Positions 63,419-64,000 of a stretch of 64,000 nt of DNA are shown here, in pieces (within the stretch, counting starts at the first letter, position 1; the number at the start of each line of letters is the position of its first letter). The DNA is from Stygiobacter sp043807765. GTDB taxonomy: Bacteria; Bacteroidota; Ignavibacteria; Ignavibacteriales; Melioribacteraceae. The DNA is taken from NCBI GenBank assembly GCA_043807765.1, contig JAZDFQ010000061.1:49770-113769 (forward strand). The letters are read 5' to 3'. The position numbers and the translations under genes are program-made. The notes beneath the pieces were generated by a model. The model worked only from the letters and a program-made list of their open reading frames with translations. It ran no database searches and was not told the origin of the DNA.

Positions 63419-63982
63419 TCACACTTTGCTTTTAAATCGGTAACAATCAACCGTGTGGTCGTTTACCATTCCAACTGCTTGCATGTAAGCATAACAAATT
63501 GTTGAACCTACAAATTTGAATCCACGCTTCTTTAAATCCTTGCTCATTGCGTCGGACTCGGCTGTCTTAGCCGGAATTTCTTTCAACGCTCTCCATTCAT
63601 TTTTGATCGGCTTGCCGCCTACAAACTCCCAGATGTATTTATCGAACGAGCCGAATTCTTTTTGTACTTCCAAAAAACATTTTGCGTTTTGAATTGTAGC
63701 AGCGATTTTTAAGCGGTTGCGCACAATTCCTTCGTTTTGTAAAAGCGCGTTTACTTTTACGGAATCATACTTTGCGATTTTCTTCGCATCGAAGTTGTTA
63801 AAAGCTTTACGGAAGTTTTCCCTTTTGCGGAGAATTGTAATCCAGCTTAGTCCGGCTTGAGCGCCTTCAAGGATTAACATCTCGAAAAGTTTTCCATCAT
63901 CATGAACCGGTACACCCCATTCTTCATCGTGATAAGCTATGTATAAAGGATCGTTTGTTGACCAGCCGCATCGTGTTTTCAT
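63419..63982 (-). CDS. tag: DNA-3-methyladenine glycosylase I
   Basis: The 187-residue enzyme removes 3-methyladenine from alkylated DNA. Zinc ligands match the family: C5 (RCGWS), H18 (YHDEEWG), H176 and C180 (HTVDCYR). The region FEMLILEGAQAGLSWITILRKRENFR is the conserved active-site helix set, and KFVGSTICYAYMQAVGMVNDH the C-terminal signature. Length is normal. The single gene starts 18 bases from the right edge, so its promoter is not visible. Confidence 0.95.
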   Translation of the reverse strand: MKTRCGWSTNDPLYIAYHDEEWGVPVHDDGKLFEMLILEGAQAGLSWITILRKRENFRKAFNNFDAKKIAKYDSVKVNALLQNEGIVRNRLKIAATIQNAKCFLEVQKEFGSFDKYIWEFVGGKPIKNEWRALKEIPAKTAESDAMSKDLKKRGFKFVGSTICYAYMQAVGMVNDHTVDCYRFKSKV

Positions 63983-64000
63983 TAATGAACTCCAAGAAAT

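Noticed and set aside
1..64000. tRNA, rRNA, riboswitch and replication origin search
   Set aside because: No tRNA cloverleaf, rRNA segment, known riboswitch core or DnaA-box cluster was recognised by eye; short RNAs could still be missed.

Overview
The window is AT-rich, densely coded chromosome from a Gram-negative bacterium. Outer-membrane barrels, many lipoproteins, an ECF sigma/RskA pair, TPR histidine kinases, TlpA-type thioredoxins, BatA-type VWA proteins and lamin-tail/CARDB secreted proteins together suggest the Bacteroidota/Chlorobi side, most plausibly Ignavibacteria. That placement is inferred from gene style, not from a marker tree. I saw no rRNA, tRNA, CRISPR array, prophage or plasmid functions.

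Layout. 1-8.1 kb: a giant secreted lamin-tail/CARDB repeat protein (minus, cut by the left edge), divergent from a large lipoprotein and a DUF5723-type outer-membrane protein. 8.2-14 kb: a DUF6159 membrane protein, a large SPFH/flotillin-like protein, a small membrane protein and a secreted GH5 mannanase-like enzyme. 14.2-21.4 kb: an MFS exporter, a peptidase M28-cyclophilin-FKBP triple fusion, a lipoprotein serpin, TrhO, a YciI protein and a small barrel. 21.7-27.5 kb: a tightly overlapping SpoIID-GT4-BatA-HflX operon. 27.5-32.3 kb: two MIO-type ammonia-lyases with small mobile units beside them (a GxxExxY gene inside inverted repeats; an IS200-like/RAYT transposase with REP-like palindromes), then an H-type lectin protein. 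32.3-39.4 kb: a lipoprotein, SerC, a TPR histidine kinase, DUF1015 and a TlpA-like protein. 39.5-43.2 kb: pirin, DUF5519, MarR, DUF2203, OsmC and arginase. 43.2-51.7 kb: an asparagine-synthetase-like protein, a 1868-residue protein and an SPFH protein. 52.1-64 kb: PspC/LiaF-like envelope-stress proteins, RskA-like anti-sigma and ECF sigma, AlaS, a lipoprotein, a putative secreted glycoside hydrolase, a LytTR regulator with a degenerate receiver divergent from the ammonium channel Amt, a small secreted protein and Tag.

The most unusual item is the 45.1-51.7 kb pair. An SPFH membrane protein lies 17 bp upstream of one continuous 1868-residue ORF. That ORF appears to hold a PLP-lysine-less aminotransferase-like domain, a second aminotransferase domain with its catalytic residues, and a C-terminal region resembling phosphoenolpyruvate carboxylase with partly altered active-site motifs. 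An asparagine-synthetase-like gene lacking the N-terminal catalytic cysteine follows on the same strand. The order PEP carboxylation, transamination, amidation (oxaloacetate, aspartate, asparagine) is suggestive, but the altered motifs leave activity open.

Nitrogen handling recurs in the window: two ammonia-lyases, arginase, Amt and the asparagine-synthetase-like gene. Noncoding DNA carries several palindrome families: a three-hairpin REP-like module at 30.2 kb and 62.8 kb, a pair of related repeats at 19.45 and 55.1 kb, and GTAG-ended hairpins at 8.1, 9.05 and 58.0 kb.
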